A DNA stretch of 14,322 nt, from NCBI GenBank assembly GCA_036257595.1, contig DATAFF010000023.1, positions 1 to 14,322 on the forward strand, in the 5' to 3' direction. The notes beneath the pieces were generated by a model. It had not been told where the DNA came from, made no database searches, and saw only the letters and a program-made list of their open reading frames with translations. Positions 6,715 through 13,603 of the stretch are shown here, piece after piece. The DNA comes from DATAFF01 sp036257595. Its GTDB lineage: Bacteria > Pseudomonadota > Alphaproteobacteria > Rhizobiales > Aestuariivirgaceae. The position numbers and the translations under genes were made by a program. How positions within the stretch are numbered: the first letter of the stretch is position 1; each line of letters opens with the position of its first letter.

Positions 6715-6739
6715 AACCATAATGCAATAGCACGGTTCC
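6715..6739 (-). promoter_or_regulatory. Putative EcfG promoter of the HWE kinase gene
   Basis: On the minus strand, GGAAC (6739-6735), 16 bases, then GGTT (6718-6715). This is the EcfG consensus with one change in the -10 box. The -10 lies 28 bases before the ATG at 6686, giving a leader of about 20 bases that still holds the GGAG ribosome site. A second GGAAC (6746-6742) sits 2 bases upstream of the first but has no correctly spaced -10. Confidence 0.65.
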
Positions 6740-6754
6740 GGGTTCCCAAAAGGG

Positions 6755-6847
6755 GCATTAGGCAGATAGGCAGTGGATCGTCAGCGAACCCTTCTCCACT
6801 GCCGACTGCCTATGGCCTATTTGCCGATTGCCTTCTGGCCCTAATGC
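6755..6847. repeat. Palindromic repeat element, copy 1
   Basis: Outer arms GCATTAGG (6755-6762) and CCTAATGC (6840-6847) enclose inner arms that pair almost perfectly: AGGCAGATAGGCAGTGGA (6760-6777) against the complement of TCCACTGCCGACTGCCT (6795-6811), with a 17-base loop. The segment 6814-6825 (GGCCTATTTGCC) is the exact complement of 12 bases in the second copy near 8776. The outer right arm contains the TAG stop of the adjacent gene. It resembles REP/MITE-like palindromes at gene ends and may also act as a terminator. Confidence 0.65.
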
Positions 6848-7230
6848 TTGGCGCTGGAAGTCAGGCCGGTCTCCATGGTCGTGGCCTCTACCATCGACTC
6901 GAAGAAACCGGCGTCGATGCGCTCCAGCATGGCGCGGCAAAAACCGTCGAGCGGTCCGGCCGGCACGCCCTGGCGGTCCCGGACCTGCTGGGCGTCGATA
7001 TGGGCCCCGAGTGCCAGCTTGACCATCACCCAGAACTCGATATTGACCACCGGCGTCAGCGACACCAGGCGGTTGGCAAGCGCCGTCATCTCCTCATCGA
7101 GGTCCGCCGCCTTTGCCTTGGCGATCTCGGGGTCGCCCTGCGCCGCCTCATAAAGCTCGGCCATGAGCCGTTGAAATCGATCAGCCAAGCGAACGATTTC
7201 CGAATCGCGGGGTGATTTGCCTGCGCCCAT
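6841..7230 (-). CDS. Hypothetical cytosolic helical protein
   Basis: A 129-aa protein without signal peptide or membrane segment. It is predicted largely helical: SEIVRLADRFQRLMAELYEA (10-29), AKAKAADLDEEMTALANRLV (38-57), then VVNIEFWVMVKLALGAHIDA (62-81) and AMLERIDAGFFESMVEA (99-115). No family is recognised, though composition and codon bias look like a genuine gene. The ATG at 7230 is chosen; a TTG two codons earlier is possible and neither has a clear ribosome site. The final codons and TAG stop (SAKH, stop) lie inside the palindromic repeat, so the C-terminus may have been set by insertion of that element. Confidence 0.6.
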   Translation of the reverse strand: MGAGKSPRDSEIVRLADRFQRLMAELYEAAQGDPEIAKAKAADLDEEMTALANRLVSLTPVVNIEFWVMVKLALGAHIDAQQVRDRQGVPAGPLDGFCRAMLERIDAGFFESMVEATTMETGLTSSAKH

Positions 7231-7308
7231 AAGCAAGAGCTAGCATGCGATGCACTCCGCCTTCGACCCATGGCCGAGATTTTTCCCAAACTTTTGGGCA
7301 GCGTCGTT

Positions 7309-7764
7309 TCAATAGACGGGCGAACCGTCGCCCTGCTCTATCGGCTCGTCATACTGCTCCTCCGGTGGCCCATAGCCATTGTCCGGATCGATCGCCGGCG
7401 CCGCATAGGGCTGGCCGCCATAGGGTTGCCCGCCATAAGGCTCGGCGCCATAAGGCTGGCCACCGGCATAGGGTTGTCCGCCATAGGGCTGAGCGCCGTA
7501 GGGCTGACCGCCAGCATAGGGCTGGCCGCCATAGGGGCCATAGGGCTGCCCGCCATAGGGCTGACCGCCATAGGCTTGCCCATCATAGGGCTGAGCGCCA
7601 TTGGCATAAGGCTGAGCACCATTGGCATAGGGCTGAGCGCCACATTCGTAACCGCACCCTTCCTCATAGGGGAGAAGATCGGCCGCGCCCGCCGGCGCGG
7701 CAAAGGCAAGAATGAACGCGACGACAGCCACCGGCTGCGACAGCATTCGGTGATCTCTACGCAT
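7309..7764 (-). CDS. Exported Gln-Pro-Tyr-Gly repeat protein
   Basis: A 151-aa exported protein. The signal peptide covers residues 1-28 (MRRDHRMLSQ, hydrophobic core VAVVAFILAFAA, cleavage at AGA-A). A short Cys pair (C37, C41 in GCGYECG) precedes about 14 copies of a GQPYG-like unit (residues 42-120, variants AQPYA, AEPYG, GQAYG). The acidic tail (DPDNGYGPPEEQYDEPIEQG) follows. Such Gly/Pro/Tyr/Gln repeats form flexible, disordered surfaces and occur in secreted or envelope proteins; the role here is unknown. The ATG at 7764 has GAGG 8 bases ahead and gives a normal signal peptide; a longer in-frame start at 7797 is less likely. It is divergent from the dehydrogenase gene. Confidence 0.7.
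   Translation of the reverse strand: MRRDHRMLSQPVAVVAFILAFAAPAGAADLLPYEEGCGYECGAQPYANGAQPYANGAQPYDGQAYGGQPYGGQPYGPYGGQPYAGGQPYGAQPYGGQPYAGGQPYGAEPYGGQPYGGQPYAAPAIDPDNGYGPPEEQYDEPIEQGDGSPVY
7405..7641. repeat. Degenerate tandem repeat encoding the QPYG array
   Basis: A GC-rich tandem array with units of about 15 bases and some 18- and 21-base units, recognisable on the plus strand as CATAGGGCTG-type blocks. Units differ in length and sequence but remain in frame throughout. Because the array lacks stops in all frames, long open frames appear on the plus strand that are artefacts. Confidence 0.8.
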
Positions 7765-7885
7765 CGGAATGACCTCGAACGTTGCAAAATGCATCAAGGA
7801 CTTAATGTTCTACCGACAACTCGGCAAACTGAAGAGCGAGAACACGGCCGCACTGTGTCTGAAAATGCCAACAGGGTTAACGCGC

Positions 7886-8776
7886 ATGACAAAAGTTACT
7901 TTCATAGGGCTTGGCAATATGGGTTTGCCGATGGCTCTCAATCTCGCCAAGGCAGGCCATCACGTCCGCGGTCACGACATCGTGCCCGAGGCATTGCGGC
8001 GCGCAGCAGCTGCCGGGCTCGCCGTCGCCGATGATAGCGAAGGAGCATTAGCCGATTCCGACACGGCCATCACCATGCTGCCTGCCGGCGCCGATGTGGT
8101 CGCCGCCTATCGCGGCAAGCTGCTGTCGGCGGCGCGGCCCGGCACCCTGTTCATCGATTGCTCGACCATTGACGTCGCCTCCGCCAATCTCGCCCATTCG
8201 CTTGCCGCAGCGGCGGGGATGCGGGCGCTCGATGCACCGGTCTCGGGCGGCGTGACCGGCGCGACCGCGGCGACCTTGACCTTCATGGTCGGCGGCGCAG
8301 CCGAAGATGTCGAGAGAGCCCGGCCGTTGCTCGAAGCGATGGGACGGCGGATCGTCCATTGCGGCGGCCCTGGGCTCGGGCAGGCAGCCAAGATCTGCAA
8401 CAACTTGATCCTCGGCGTGTCGATGATCGCGGTGTGCGAGGCCTTCGTGCTGGCGGAGCGCCTGGGGCTCACCCACCAGGCGCTGTTCGATGTCGCGGCC
8501 GTTTCCTCCGGCCAGTGCTGGGCTCTCACCACCTATTGCCCGGTTCCCGGACCGGTGCCGACAAGCCCGGCCAATCAGGATTATCGCCCCGGCTTCGCGG
8601 CCGCGCTGATGCTCAAGGATCTGAACCTCGGTCAGGAAGCGGCGGCCACGGTCGGCGCCGACACGGTGCTCGGCCGCACCGCCCGCGACCTCTATCGCGC
8701 CTTTGCGGAAGGTGGTGACGCCAGTCGCGATTTCTCGGCGATCGTGGAAGCGATAAGGAAAGGCAGCGGGCAGTAG
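7886..8776 (+). CDS. mmsB: NAD(P)-dependent beta-hydroxyacid dehydrogenase, 3-hydroxyisobutyrate dehydrogenase type
   Basis: A 296-aa enzyme, the usual length of 3-hydroxyisobutyrate dehydrogenases, which oxidise (S)-3-hydroxyisobutyrate to methylmalonate semialdehyde in valine breakdown. The Rossmann motif FIGLGNMGLPMA (6-17) contains GxGxxG. The substrate-binding signature DAPVSGGVTGA (116-126) follows, and the catalytic Lys169 lies in GQAAKICNN. The helical C-terminal half, with KDLNLGQEAA, completes the fold. The ATG at 7886 follows an AGGG site and puts the Rossmann motif at the normal position; an in-frame ATG at 7865 would add 7 residues. No other valine-pathway gene is nearby, so the substrate could be a related beta-hydroxyacid. 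The TAG stop lies in the palindromic repeat. The family is certain, the exact substrate likely but not proven. Confidence 0.88.
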   Translation: MTKVTFIGLGNMGLPMALNLAKAGHHVRGHDIVPEALRRAAAAGLAVADDSEGALADSDTAITMLPAGADVVAAYRGKLLSAARPGTLFIDCSTIDVASANLAHSLAAAAGMRALDAPVSGGVTGATAATLTFMVGGAAEDVERARPLLEAMGRRIVHCGGPGLGQAAKICNNLILGVSMIAVCEAFVLAERLGLTHQALFDVAAVSSGQCWALTTYCPVPGPVPTSPANQDYRPGFAAALMLKDLNLGQEAAATVGADTVLGRTARDLYRAFAEGGDASRDFSAIVEAIRKGSGQ

Positions 8777-8820
8777 GCAAATAGGCCGTGAGCGGTGCTC
8801 ATGGCTACTGCCTACTGCCG
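8768..8820. repeat. Palindromic repeat element, copy 2, between convergent genes
   Basis: CGGGCAGTAGGCAAATAGG at the left is nearly the complement of GGCTACTGCCTACTGCCG (8803-8820) at the right, with an inner GAGC-GGT-GCTC stem and loop at the centre. It shares GGCAAATAGGCC (8776-8787) exactly with copy 1. The left arm carries the TAG stop of the dehydrogenase gene and the right arm the TAG stop of the coiled-coil gene on the other strand. It probably also ends transcription from both sides, though there is no T-run. Confidence 0.65.
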
Positions 8821-9233
8821 AAGCCTTCGGTCCGCTTCTGAAGCGGCTGCCAATTCAAGATAAGCGTCGTCAAGGTGTCGAACCGCTTGTCCATGACATC
8901 GAACCGCTTGTCCATGCGGGCTTCGAGCGCCTCGAAGCGCGCATCAACGGCTTCGAACCGCTTGTCCACGCTGTCCAGACGCGCGTCGACCGATTCCAGG
9001 TGCTTGTCGATCCGCGCTACCGCGACCGAGAGCTGGGTGGTGGTGAAGTAAAAATAGCCGAAGGCTGCGACCGACGCCGTGGCGAACCCACCCATCACCC
9101 ATTTGATATTGGTCAGCTGATCGCGAAGCCCGGCGATGCTCGCGTCCATCTGATCGCGCAGCGCGACGATGCTTTCCCGCACGGCGGCTAGCGCCAAGCC
9201 GATCTCGCGTCCGTTCTGGAATTCCTCGACCAT
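8805..9233 (-). CDS. Single-span membrane protein with heptad coiled coil
   Basis: A 142-aa protein. Residues 8-43 form a charged helix (ALAAVRESIVALRDQMDASI...), 45-64 a membrane segment (WVMGGFATASVAAFGYFYF), and 73-121 a strict heptad array: IDKHLES, VDARLDS, VDKRFEA, VDARFEA, an 11-residue unit LEARMDKRFDV, then MDKRFDT. This is a parallel coiled coil, likely trimeric or dimeric, anchored in the inner membrane. Similar arrays occur in phage-derived and DUF1640-like proteins; I cannot assign a family. The ATG at 9233 is preferred, since the frame upstream is open only to a TTG at 9284 and has no ribosome site. It lies 69 bases beyond the ABC operon on the same strand and could be co-transcribed. 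Its stop is in the palindromic repeat. Confidence 0.6.
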   Translation of the reverse strand: MVEEFQNGREIGLALAAVRESIVALRDQMDASIAGLRDQLTNIKWVMGGFATASVAAFGYFYFTTTQLSVAVARIDKHLESVDARLDSVDKRFEAVDARFEALEARMDKRFDVMDKRFDTLTTLILNWQPLQKRTEGFGSRQ

Positions 9234-9302
9234 GAATCGACAATGACGACAAACCGGCGACTTTGCAAGAACAAATGCAACCAAAGCGGGAACGCAGGGG
9301 CC

Positions 9303-10073
9303 TTATGGCAGGCTCCTTGCTGCCTGGACCTGGCGCTTCCCCTGAACGATCACCTCCAGCACCTGCTGCTCGCTCGTGTGCTCGATGAGATACTCGCCGA
9401 CATTCTCGCCGCGCTTCAGCACCATCACCCGGTCGCCCACCGCGAAAATGTCCTGCAGCCGATGCGAGATGATGATCTGCGCCACGCCGTGGCGCTTGAG
9501 CTCGAGCATCGTTTCGAGGAGGCGCTCGGTCGCCATCACCGACAGATTGGCCGTCGGCTCGTCGAGAATGAGCACCCGCGGATCGAAGGAGATCGCCCGG
9601 GCGATCGCCACCGATTGCTGTCGACCGCCCGACAGGCTCTCGACCCGCTGATAGACCGAGTTGACATCGACCTTGAGCCGCTTGAGCACCTTGTCGGCCT
9701 CGCTGTACATGGTGCGGCGGTCGACGAACGGCCCCTTGCGCGGCCAGCGGCCGAGGAAGATGTTCTGGCCGACATCCATGTTCCCGCACAGCGCAAAGTC
9801 CTGATAGATCATCTCGATGCCGGCTTTGCGGCTGTCATGCGGGCTCTTGAAATGCACCGGCTCGCCAGCCACCAGGATCTCGCCTTGATCGCGGCTGTAG
9901 GCGCCGGTCAGGATCTTCATCAAGGTCGATTTGCCGGCCGAGTTGTCGCCGACCAATCCGAGGATCTCGCCTGGATAGAGCGCCAGATTGACGTCGATCA
10001 GCGCTCTCACCGCGCCGAAGCTCTTGGTGATGCCGCGCATCTCGACGATCGGCGTTGCATCATAGTCAGGCAT
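9303..10073 (-). CDS. Sugar ABC transporter ATP-binding protein, single domain
   Basis: A 256-aa ATPase powering the adjacent permease. Walker A GDNSAGKST (42-50), Q-loop Gln91 in IYQDF, signature LSGGRQQ (147-153), Walker B VLILDEP (167-173) with catalytic Glu172, and switch His204 in ISH are all intact. Only one ABC domain is present, as in FrcA-type members of the CUT2 sugar family, whereas RbsA/XylG/AraG carry two (about 500 aa). Two copies should therefore assemble on the transporter. The ATG at 10073 overlaps the permease stop by 8 bases, so translation is probably coupled. An earlier in-frame start at 10133 would lie deep within the permease gene and is rejected. Substrate cannot be read from the ATPase. 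Confidence 0.9.
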   Translation of the reverse strand: MPDYDATPIVEMRGITKSFGAVRALIDVNLALYPGEILGLVGDNSAGKSTLMKILTGAYSRDQGEILVAGEPVHFKSPHDSRKAGIEMIYQDFALCGNMDVGQNIFLGRWPRKGPFVDRRTMYSEADKVLKRLKVDVNSVYQRVESLSGGRQQSVAIARAISFDPRVLILDEPTANLSVMATERLLETMLELKRHGVAQIIISHRLQDIFAVGDRVMVLKRGENVGEYLIEHTSEQQVLEVIVQGKRQVQAARSLP

Positions 10074-12327
10074 GTTCCGGCTCCGATGAAGGACGGCTGA
10101 GGAGACTCGCCAGGCGGCGCCGCAGGCCGGCAAGGATGTTTGCCTGCCTGATCCATATGTCGATGAGCACGGCGACGATCAGGATCAGGCCGGTGAACAC
10201 GTTGACCCAGTGCTGCGGCATCACGAAGGAGCTGCCGCCGGCGGTGATGACATTGAGCTGCAGCAGCGCCCGGATGAGGGTGATCACCGCCGCCCCGGCC
10301 AGCGATCCGATGACCGTCCCATAGCCACCGAAGATCGAGCCGCCGCCGATGATCACCGCCGCGATGGCGTCGAGCTCGCGAAACTGCCCCGCTGTGGGGT
10401 TGAAGCTGCGGAAGAAGGCGACATAGATGATGCCGGCAAGCGTCGCGCACAGTGCCGAGAACATCAGCGCGATGAGCCGCACCCTGTTGGTGTCGATGCC
10501 GGCATAGTCGGCGGCGCGTCGGTTGCCGCCGGTCGCATAGATCTTCTGCCCGAACGGCGTCGCGCCGAGCACCACCGCCGCCACTGCTGCCACCAGCAGC
10601 ATGAACACTGTCTGGACGCTCACCACCTCGCTGATCGTCGTCGCCACGCCCTGCGGTATGGGAATATGCAGATAGGCGAAGATGTCATAGAGCTTGCGCC
10701 CCAACAGATTGAAGCTCTCGGGGAAGCCGGTCAGCTGCTTGCCGGCGACGATCCACGCCGCCGTGCCGCGCGCGATATAGAACATGCCGAGCGTGGCGAT
10801 GAAGGCCGGAAGCCCGAAGCCGACGGTCATTGAAGCGTTGATCAATCCGGCAAGCGTGCCAGCGAGGAGTCCGATCAGCACCGCAGCCCAGGGATCGAAC
10901 CCCATCACCTTCATCGAGAAGGCCACCGCCGCCCCGGCGAGCGCCAGCACTGCCCCGACCGACAGGTCGATATCGCCCGCCGCGATCACATAGGTGAGGC
11001 CGATCGAAAGCAGCGCCAGCTCCGTGTAGTTGAGGAGGAGCGCAAAGCTGTTCGGCAGGTTCCACCAATAGTCCGGCCGGAGATAGAGGCCGGTCAGCCA
11101 CAGCAGCACCGCGAGGATGATGGCGAGCGCATCCCGCCGCGCCAGGAACTTGCCGAACCCGCGGGCATGGAGCGCCCGGTCGCTCGCCGCCGTGCCGCGC
11201 GTCTGCACCCCCTCGATGGCGACGCCGCCGGTCTCGAGCAGCGGTGGCGGCGGCCTGCCGCGCAGCCATGCCCAGAAGCGGCCGATCACCCGCGTGCGGA
11301 TGATATAGGGCTCGACCAGCACCGCGATCAGCAGCAGCGTCCCGAGCAACGCCGGCACCGCACCCACCGGCAACTGGGCGGTCGCCTTCACCGCCACCTC
11401 ATTGCCGTCGATCTTGATGATGCGCACCGTCGGCCAGCCCTCGCGCAGCACTTTGTCGATGACGACGGTGAGGGTGGCTCCGAGGCAGGCGCCGATCACC
11501 CTGCCGCGGCCGCCGAGGATGGAGGCGCCGCCGATGATCACCGCGGCGATGACGATGAGCTCGGCCGACAGGCCGGCCTGGGCGGTGACGCCCTTGTCCT
11601 GGGTGATCGACATGAGCCCGGCAATGCTCGCCGCGATCGACGACAGGAGGTAGGCCCGGATGCGGACCCAGTTGGTCGGAATGCCGGCATAGACCGCCGC
11701 CTGCTCGTTGCCGCCGGTCGCGAAGGTCTCATAGCCCCAGCGCGTCTTGGCCAGCACCACCGCGCCGATCGCGATGACCACGAGCGCGATCAGGATCTGA
11801 TTGTTGAAGCCGAGGCTGTTGGTCTCGCCGAGATGAAAGAACCAGGGGTAGTCCCGCGCCTTCACCGCATAGCCGATCGACCGGCCGCCGGTCAGGCCGA
11901 GTATGATGCCGCGCCCGATCAAGAGCATGGTGAGCGTGGCAATGAAGGACGGGACCTTGAGGATGGTGACGAGAACGCCGTTGATGAGCCCGATCAGCGT
12001 GCCGAGCGCCAGGCAGAACAGCACCGCCGGGACCGGCCCCCAGTCATAGAAGGTCGGGGCGAACAGGACCGAGAAGGCGACCCCGATCAGGCCATTGGTC
12101 GAGCCAACCGACAGGTCGAGATCGCGATTGACGATGACGAAGGTCATGCCGACCGCCATCACCGCATAGCGCGCGGTGTCGCGGAAGGTCGCCAGCAGCG
12201 CATCGCCGCTGCCGAAAAAGGCGGGGTTGATGGCGAACCCGACCGCGAACAGGATCGCCATCAGCACCACAAGGCCGAGCTCCCAGCCGCCGACGAGCTG
12301 GCGCGGCAGCGCGGCTGGCTGCGCCAC
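10066..12327 (-). CDS. Sugar ABC transporter permease, tandem fusion of two complete permease domains
   Basis: A 753-aa inner-membrane protein, twice the usual size of about 330-400 aa for a CUT2 (RbsC-like) permease. It holds two full copies in tandem. In numbering from an upstream TTG (subtract 9 for the GTG start), copy 1 is about 25-355 and copy 2 about 406-740, joined by a charged Pro/Arg linker. Each copy repeats the same marks: GMTFVIVNRDLDLSVGS (69-85) and GLTYVIAAGDIDLSVGA (452-468), TGGN (213-216 and 608-611), and AVIIGGASILGG versus AVIIGGGSIFGG. One polypeptide can thus supply both transmembrane halves. I take GTG at 12327, 4 bases after the binding-protein stop; TTG at 12354 overlaps that gene by 23 bases. 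Neither has a good ribosome site, so the start is uncertain. The 3' end overlaps the ATPase gene by 8 bases. Confidence 0.88.
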   Translation of the reverse strand: MAQPAALPRQLVGGWELGLVVLMAILFAVGFAINPAFFGSGDALLATFRDTARYAVMAVGMTFVIVNRDLDLSVGSTNGLIGVAFSVLFAPTFYDWGPVPAVLFCLALGTLIGLINGVLVTILKVPSFIATLTMLLIGRGIILGLTGGRSIGYAVKARDYPWFFHLGETNSLGFNNQILIALVVIAIGAVVLAKTRWGYETFATGGNEQAAVYAGIPTNWVRIRAYLLSSIAASIAGLMSITQDKGVTAQAGLSAELIVIAAVIIGGASILGGRGRVIGACLGATLTVVIDKVLREGWPTVRIIKIDGNEVAVKATAQLPVGAVPALLGTLLLIAVLVEPYIIRTRVIGRFWAWLRGRPPPPLLETGGVAIEGVQTRGTAASDRALHARGFGKFLARRDALAIILAVLLWLTGLYLRPDYWWNLPNSFALLLNYTELALLSIGLTYVIAAGDIDLSVGAVLALAGAAVAFSMKVMGFDPWAAVLIGLLAGTLAGLINASMTVGFGLPAFIATLGMFYIARGTAAWIVAGKQLTGFPESFNLLGRKLYDIFAYLHIPIPQGVATTISEVVSVQTVFMLLVAAVAAVVLGATPFGQKIYATGGNRRAADYAGIDTNRVRLIALMFSALCATLAGIIYVAFFRSFNPTAGQFRELDAIAAVIIGGGSIFGGYGTVIGSLAGAAVITLIRALLQLNVITAGGSSFVMPQHWVNVFTGLILIVAVLIDIWIRQANILAGLRRRLASLLSRPSSEPEHA

Positions 12328-12331
12328 GGCC

Positions 12332-13417
12332 TCAGTTTTCGTAGCGCTTGCCAACCTTCTCGACAGTGTCCTTCGTCACGAGCTGTGCCCGCGTGTCGAG
12401 ATTCGCCGCCGAGATGCCGCGGTCGATCTGCAGATAGAGCTGCATGACCGGCCAGAAGCCCTGCAGGAACGGTTGCTGACCGAGCGAGCCGGTGAGATCG
12501 CCGCTCCTGATCGCATCCTGCTGTGCCGGCCCGAGATCGAAGCCGAAGGCGCAGATCTGGCCGGTCTTGCCGAGCTGCGCCACCGCCTTGGCCAGTGCCG
12601 GGGTGAAGACGTTGTTGGCGGTGAAGGCGCCGACCACGTCGCCGCGCGATTCGAACAGCGACACGATGCCGTTGACCGGATCCTGCGGATTGGCATCGAC
12701 GCCGACATTCTCCGGTCCGGCATCGACCTTGAACTGCTCGAGCTTGCCGGCATCCTTCAGCGTCTTGACGATGGCATTGAACGCAGCCGTCACCCGGTTG
12801 TTGACCTCGACATTGCCCATCGCGGTCGATGAGGGAAGGATGATCGTCCCCTTGTCGAGGCCCTTGTCCAGAACGCATTTGGCGAGAGCCTCGCCGCCGA
12901 TCGCCGCCGCCGACGCATCCTGGCCGGTGTGGCTGATCCCGTTGCGATTGTGGATGGTGCCGTCGAACGAATTGGTGGTCGCGACCGGGATGCCTGCCTT
13001 CTCGGCAGCCTTGACGATATCGTTATAAGCGCCGACCTGCGGGGTCGTCATGATCAGGCCGTCGATGGTCGGGTCCTGCGAGATCTGGTTCAAGATCTCG
13101 ATCTCGCGCTGCGGATCGTCGGTCGGCGATTCCGAGCCGAGCAACAGGATCTTGGCGCCGATCAGATTGCCGGCCGCCGTGGCGCCGACATAGACCGGGT
13201 CGAAGAAGCCATTGCCCGCCGTATGGGTGACGATCGCGAAAGTGAGCTTGCCGTCGTCGGAATGGAACTTCTTGGTGGTGTCCGCTTCCTTGGCGGCGTC
13301 CTCGAAACTGTAGCCGCCCACCGCCTTGGAGATGGTGCCGGCGCCCTGGGCATAGACCCCGGCCACCGTCAACCCTGCCAATGCCGTGACACCGATCGAG
13401 GCGAGAATTCTTCGCAT
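12332..13417 (-). CDS. Sugar ABC transporter periplasmic substrate-binding protein
   Basis: A 361-aa periplasmic binding protein of the ribose/fructose class (Peripla_BP_4-like). A signal peptide (MRRILASIGV, hydrophobic to about residue 22, cleavage near VYA-QG) is followed by the two-lobe fold: LTFAIVTHTAGNGFFDPVYV at the start of lobe 1, DPTIDGLIMTTPQ, GIPVATTNSFDG, then VVGAFTANNVFTPALAKAV and ICAFGFDLGPAQQDAIRSG in the ligand-binding lobe, the usual sugar-binding layout. It captures the solute and delivers it to the fused permease. GGGAGG upstream serves ATG 13417 (9-base spacing) better than ATG 13423 (3 bases). It is first in the operon, where the binding protein usually is made in excess. 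The sugar or polyol is not predictable from sequence alone; no regulator or catabolic gene is nearby. Confidence 0.9.
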   Translation of the reverse strand: MRRILASIGVTALAGLTVAGVYAQGAGTISKAVGGYSFEDAAKEADTTKKFHSDDGKLTFAIVTHTAGNGFFDPVYVGATAAGNLIGAKILLLGSESPTDDPQREIEILNQISQDPTIDGLIMTTPQVGAYNDIVKAAEKAGIPVATTNSFDGTIHNRNGISHTGQDASAAAIGGEALAKCVLDKGLDKGTIILPSSTAMGNVEVNNRVTAAFNAIVKTLKDAGKLEQFKVDAGPENVGVDANPQDPVNGIVSLFESRGDVVGAFTANNVFTPALAKAVAQLGKTGQICAFGFDLGPAQQDAIRSGDLTGSLGQQPFLQGFWPVMQLYLQIDRGISAANLDTRAQLVTKDTVEKVGKRYEN

Positions 13418-13603
13418 GGACATTGTCCTCCCACTGAGCTCGACGCTGTTCTCGCGTCCTTCGCCGAGAGCTGATGATGCACAAGAAACCGCCGGGCGGC
13501 AATGCAAGCCGTTGAGTTAACAAGCCTGGCCGCTCCCGTCTTGCGGACCGTCTCCGGGGTGCCTACGATCGTCGGGGATCGGCTTATGTCAGAGGAGTCC
13601 ACC

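Noticed and set aside
7405..7641. Repeat array considered as CRISPR
   Set aside because: Units are 15-21 bases, contiguous, without spacers, and encode an in-frame peptide repeat.
7245..8034. Long plus-strand frames rich in Ile-Gly-Leu or Arg-His repeats
   Set aside because: They arise because the GQPYG-coding array lacks stops in several frames. The minus-strand frame has a signal peptide and ribosome site.
9243..10100. 285-codon plus-strand frame opposite the ATPase gene
   Set aside because: Shadow frame; the complementary strand has all ABC ATPase motifs.
10066..12327. Idea that the double permease is a frameshift or assembly artefact
   Set aside because: The frame is uninterrupted, with a long linker between halves and clearly diverged copies. 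An artefact would more likely give near-identical halves or a break.
11167..12447. 426-codon plus-strand frame across the permease gene
   Set aside because: It is an Arg/Asp/His-rich shadow of a GC-rich gene. The minus-strand frame encodes a clear ABC permease.
13424..13603. Operator or promoter for the ABC operon (TTGTTAACTCAA near 13517)
   Set aside because: The palindrome is imperfect and -35/-10 boxes are not convincing. There is no linked regulator to support it.
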